NCBI GenBank assembly: GCA_049999765.1
Contig: JBNGIQ010004985.1
Span: forward strand, 1-20,388
Source: Phaeoceros laevis
Taxonomy: Eukaryota; Anthocerotophyta; Anthocerotopsida; Notothyladales
Length of the DNA stretch: 20,388 bases
Direction of reading: 5' to 3'
The position numbers were made by a program, and so were the translations under genes. Positions 17,759 to 20,388 of the stretch are shown one piece after another. Numbering within the stretch: position 1 is the stretch's first letter; every line of letters begins with the position of its first letter. The notes under the pieces were generated by a model. The model saw only the letters and a list, made by a program, of their open reading frames with translations, was not told the origin of the DNA and searched no databases.

Positions 17759-18793
17759 ATGTCATCCTTCCTGGAGCCACGGCAATTCAGTCTCTTCATT
17801 GTTGACACCCCAAGAGGCCTGGACTTGGACCCCACATCTCGGATCTATGATAGGCGATTTGATGAGGCGCAATTCCAAAGCGTGATGACGCAGTTTGCAG
17901 CTATAACAACATCGACTGTGTTTCGTGTTGTGGTGTTTCACTCTGCAGATGACATGGCTATGGTTAGGGCCGTGCTAATGGTTATTTGCAAAGGTCCTAT
18001 GTCAACTTGTGTGTGGCACAAATGCAATGTGGTGCCTGCTGGATTTGACAAGCTATATGATGCAACTGATTTTTTTACTGTAGCTTGCGGTTCTAAGGAT
18101 GCTGCCTGTATGCCTATGCCGTTTGCATTGGCTGGGGATGTTGGAGTTGCAGGGAAGACGAATGTGTTTGTAGAACCTGCAGTGGAGCACAAGCTATGCT
18201 ACACTACAGCAGATGGGAAGGTCGTCTCGCCTTATTAGAAACCTTTAAGGTTGATGAAAACATTGATTTCTATGTTCAGTGAGGATGGTGAGTGGGTTCT
18301 GGATGGCTGTTCAGGATCCGGGTCTACACTGGTGGCAGCAACATTGCTTGGCCGGAATGCCATAGCTGTGGATGTGGATCCTCGTTGCTGCCAATTCATG
18401 GACCTGCGACTAAACTCGTTGGATAGCTTGCCTTCAGAAACACAGGAACTCGGGGAAGAGGATGGCTTCACATTCACCACTTCATTCCGTAAGGAGCCCA
18501 TGATGAGCTTGGTGGCAGGTGGGCGGGGTTCTTACGTTTCTCTGAACGGCAAGAGGAATGCAGAAGTTGCAGCAGCTCAGCTTCGGCTGCAAGGGGAGGC
18601 ATTGCTGCAGAAGGTTGGTACTTCTCATATAGTAACTATGAGGCCTGCAACTTCAGGACCCGTGATTGGGAAGGACGTGCCTGCTGCTGCACAAGAAGGA
18701 GGCGATGAAATGGTGCCGGATACAGGTGCATCCACAGATGGCTGTGGGGAGGGGGGGGATCCAAACTACAGCCTGATACCGGTGCAAGTGTAG
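17759..18793 (+). pseudogene. Beta-class DNA N4/N6 methyltransferase-like protein interrupted by one TAG
   Basis: One frame of 345 codons including the final stop is broken only by TAG at 18236-18238 (codon 160). Codons 10-20 read FSLFIVDTPRG, at the place of the catalytic motif IV (DPPY/SPPY in active enzymes) after a hydrophobic strand. Codons 156-170 read VSPY-stop-KPLRLMKTLIS, where a Gln would normally precede KPL. Codons 181-191 read LDGCSGSGSTL, followed by GRNAIAVDVDPRCCQF, the AdoMet-binding motif I region. Motif IV before motif I is the beta-class permutation of N4/N6 methyltransferases. DTPR lacks the usual second Pro and aromatic residue, so activity is doubtful. The C-terminal ~110 codons are unrelated and Gly/Ala-rich. 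It may be a mobile-element-linked or horizontally acquired gene. With readthrough, or CAG in other alleles, it would be intact. Confidence 0.75.
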
Positions 18794-19100
18794 TTGGTGG
18801 TGTTCCTACGGTCTGAAGAACGATTGTGAGCTCCACACAGGGTGTGGTTCAGAACCATTTTCACCGGACGTCCAGGGCCTAGGAAGTGTTGTGTTTTGTT
18901 TTTGCAAGTAAATTTGGGCTCTGGGTTCATAGTGTACCGACAACTTTATTCGTTTTATGAACCGTTTCCATACTTATCGATAAAAACACCAATTTCTACG
19001 CTATGAACCATTTTTGAAAAATAAATTTTAGCACGTGTTCTTGAAAATTGCTATTTTGTGCATTTTTGGACAACCTGAACCCTTTTTTTAGCGGCTCATT
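18794..19100. other. A/T-rich spacer between the methyltransferase-like ORF and the gag fragment
   Basis: No gene or recognisable element is seen. It is rich in T and A runs (for example 18895-19090) and may hold the 3' untranslated region of the preceding gene. No LTR-like ends were identified. Confidence 0.5.
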
Positions 19101-19680
19101 TTAGAGACCAAGAGTGGTCTCCACCCATTAGGAGACCTTGTTCTCAGTAAGTTGGTACAGAAAGGGAGCCCGACAGCCTACAACGAAGACTTTTTAAATA
19201 TCTGCCTGAGCATTCCAGGAATGCAGGAAGATGAGAAAGTTGACAAATACGCCAATGGCCTCAAGCAGCACATCAGGAAGGAGGTAGTAATGGCTCGTTG
19301 CCAGACACTCAACGAGGCCATGAGCCGTAGCGGATAGAGCAGACACATTGTTTTGGCAGCTTCGGAGTTGGAATAGGAACTGGACAGGACTCGGCAATAA
19401 TTCCACCTCAAACGATGGTCCTACACCCATGGAAATCGGGCAGGTGAGGCAAGAATTCGCTGGGAACTGCTATTCATGCGGAGAGTGGGGGCATCGTGCC
19501 TTGGACTGCCCGAAGCGACTAGCTTGCCCCCGACCAGGTGTAGGTTGAGGCAGAGGTAGGGGTCGAGGCAGGGGACAACCAGTACGAACTGTGAATGCAG
19601 GAAACCTCCAGGTCAATGCAGTAGAAGCTGAAGAGCCAGAAGAAGAAGGGCAGGGAAACGAACTGCCCCAGCAGTCCGAG
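19101..19680 (+). pseudogene. Retrotransposon gag C-terminal part with CCHC knuckle, frameshifted
   Basis: From 19101 the frame reads a gag capsid end (ICLSIPGMQEDEKVDKYANG, IRKEVVMARCQTLNEAMSR). A one-base shift near 19328 moves the sequence into another frame (ADRADTLFWQLRSWNRNW). That frame carries CYSCGEWGHRALDC at 19468-19509, a C-x2-C-x4-H-x4-C knuckle that binds RNA. A TGA at 19546-19548 interrupts it, but the same frame then reads GRGRGRGRG and an acidic tail to a TGA at 19684-19686. Gag packages the element RNA; this copy cannot make an intact product. Confidence 0.88.
19104..19121. repeat. 7-bp inverted repeat with 4-nt loop
   Basis: GAGACCA-AGAG-TGGTCTC forms a perfect stem at the left edge of the recognisable gag sequence; a further GGAGACC occurs at 19131. 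It may be chance. Confidence 0.6.
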
Positions 19681-19682
19681 GG

Positions 19683-20351
19683 GTGACTGCTGGGGAGAAA
19701 CCGACCCCATCAGATGCCAGGCCAGATGACTATGTACATACTACTGCAGGAAGTCAAAACTGTTCATGTGGGGGCAGCAACAAAGAGGCACGGCAAAATA
19801 ACGTGAGCAGTCTGACAGTTCATGAGCAGTTTAATGTTGAGTGCAACCGTGGAGTAGACGAGAGGAGGGTTCGTGAGTTGTTTACTGTACAGGGCAAAGC
19901 TAACGGGAGAAATTGTCGCGTGCTTATTGATTGTGGCGCTAATGCCAACTTTTTGTCCAAGGATTTTGCAGAAAAGTGGGGTCTTGATTCCGGACAGCGA
20001 TGCGGACGAGTAGAGTTAGTTGATGGCCGGAGGAGTGCAGCGGAAACGACAATGAGCAAAGCCATCAACCTGAGGTTAGGGGAACACAGAGAACGTGCCA
20101 AGTTCACAATCACCGACCTGAAGAGTGGGTACGATATGCTCATAGGCATACCGTGGTTAGAAGACCACAATCCGGCAATTACGTGGAAGGGCAAAGAGCT
20201 GCTGCTCACCTGTAACGGGCAGAGAGTTATAATTGGGGGGAACGGATTTAGGAAGGGTTCAGATTGTAACTCAGTTCTCCTGACTGATGAGCCCAGTAGG
20301 GCGAAACATGTTTTGGGATTTTTCTGTGTTCCTTCTTTGAGTTTTTCATAG
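19683..20351 (+). CDS. Retrotransposon aspartic protease (retropepsin-like) region
   Basis: This frame overlaps the end of the gag frame by a few bases in a different register and stays open for 222 codons; GTG at 19683 is only the frame's edge, not a real start. CRVLIDCGANANFLS (Asp at codon 83) is the active-site loop with DCG in place of the commoner DSG/DTG. YDMLIGIPWLEDHNPAITW (codons 150-168) is the second conserved block of Ty3/gypsy gag-asp proteases. In intact elements it would be made as a Gag-Pol fusion by frameshifting. After about codon 190 the sequence no longer resembles protease or reverse transcriptase and ends at TAG 20349-20351. Confidence 0.85.
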   Translation: MTAGEKPTPSDARPDDYVHTTAGSQNCSCGGSNKEARQNNVSSLTVHEQFNVECNRGVDERRVRELFTVQGKANGRNCRVLIDCGANANFLSKDFAEKWGLDSGQRCGRVELVDGRRSAAETTMSKAINLRLGEHRERAKFTITDLKSGYDMLIGIPWLEDHNPAITWKGKELLLTCNGQRVIIGGNGFRKGSDCNSVLLTDEPSRAKHVLGFFCVPSLSFS

Positions 20352-20388
20352 TCTTTTGAGTCATAGTCTTTGAGTTCTGCCGCTCCAG

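Larger units (their letters stand above)
19100..20351 (+). mobile_element. Ty3/gypsy retrotransposon fragment (3' gag and protease)
   Basis: The order is gag, CCHC zinc knuckle, then aspartic protease, the Ty3/gypsy (Metaviridae-type) order. No LTR, primer-binding site or 5' gag is present on the left; reverse transcriptase could lie beyond the right edge, but the protease frame closes at 20351 without it. The gag part is frameshifted and contains a stop, so this copy is defective. Confidence 0.85.

Noticed and set aside
11425-18793. Reassigned stop codons (TAG = Gln) explaining the in-frame TAGs
   Set aside because: TGA also interrupts the LINE ORF2, and the best-supported genes stop normally (TAA for RNase H, TGA for the F-box gene, TAG for the Ser/Pro-rich gene). 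Decay is simpler.

Overview
The window looks like nuclear DNA of a land plant, or at least a streptophyte. It has a plant-type telomere repeat (TTTAGGG)3, short GT-AG introns, remnants of a PLS-type pentatricopeptide (PPR) gene and of a plastid-type pyruvate kinase, a plant-style RNase H with an N-terminal viroplasmin domain, an L1-type LINE and a Ty3/gypsy fragment. The PPR remnant makes a non-seed land plant plausible, but the species cannot be named from this sequence. A run of exactly 100 Ns (1040-1139) is an assembly gap.

Layout. Positions 1-700 hold a minus-strand ORFan with an Ala/Pro heptad repeat. Positions 869-1497 hold a 173-bp tandem repeat that carries hairpins and is broken by the gap. 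Positions 1581-1918 hold an interstitial telomere tract, a tiny acidic ORF and a possible pogo/Tigger-like terminal repeat. Positions 3488-4966 hold an intact gene for a protein made of two tandem F-box/zinc-finger units. Positions 4967-7475 appear non-coding, with several degenerate repeats. Positions 7476-8523 hold a two-exon Ser/Pro-rich ORFan. Convergent with it, on the minus strand at 8704-9745, is a six-exon RNase H gene that I could reconstruct completely; all four catalytic acidic residues are present and every intron is phase 0.

Positions 9746-11424 are non-coding as far as I can see, with one diverged 60-bp duplication. Positions 11425-15202 hold an L1-like LINE. Its ORF1 needs a 130-nt intron to be read through, its ORF1 and ORF2 share a frame separated by one UAG, and its ORF2 has two nonsense codons and ends just after the reverse-transcriptase catalytic box. 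Positions 15215-18793 hold a run of plus-strand gene remnants: a Ser/Pro-rich ORF, a decayed PPR fragment, the last recognisable exons of a plastid-type pyruvate kinase (splice sites kept, one nonsense codon, one frameshift), and a beta-class DNA N4/N6-methyltransferase-like ORF with a non-canonical DTPR catalytic motif and one in-frame TAG. Positions 19100-20351 hold a gag-protease fragment of a Ty3/gypsy element with a frameshift and a stop.

The convincing host genes are the F-box/zinc-finger gene and the RNase H gene, with the Ser/Pro-rich two-exon gene as a weaker candidate. Most of the rest is mobile-element or decaying DNA. The features most worth follow-up are the intron in the LINE, its UAG-CAG-UUG ORF junction, the duplicated F-box/zinc-finger protein, the methyltransferase-like ORF, and the cluster of gene fragments that kept their splice sites.
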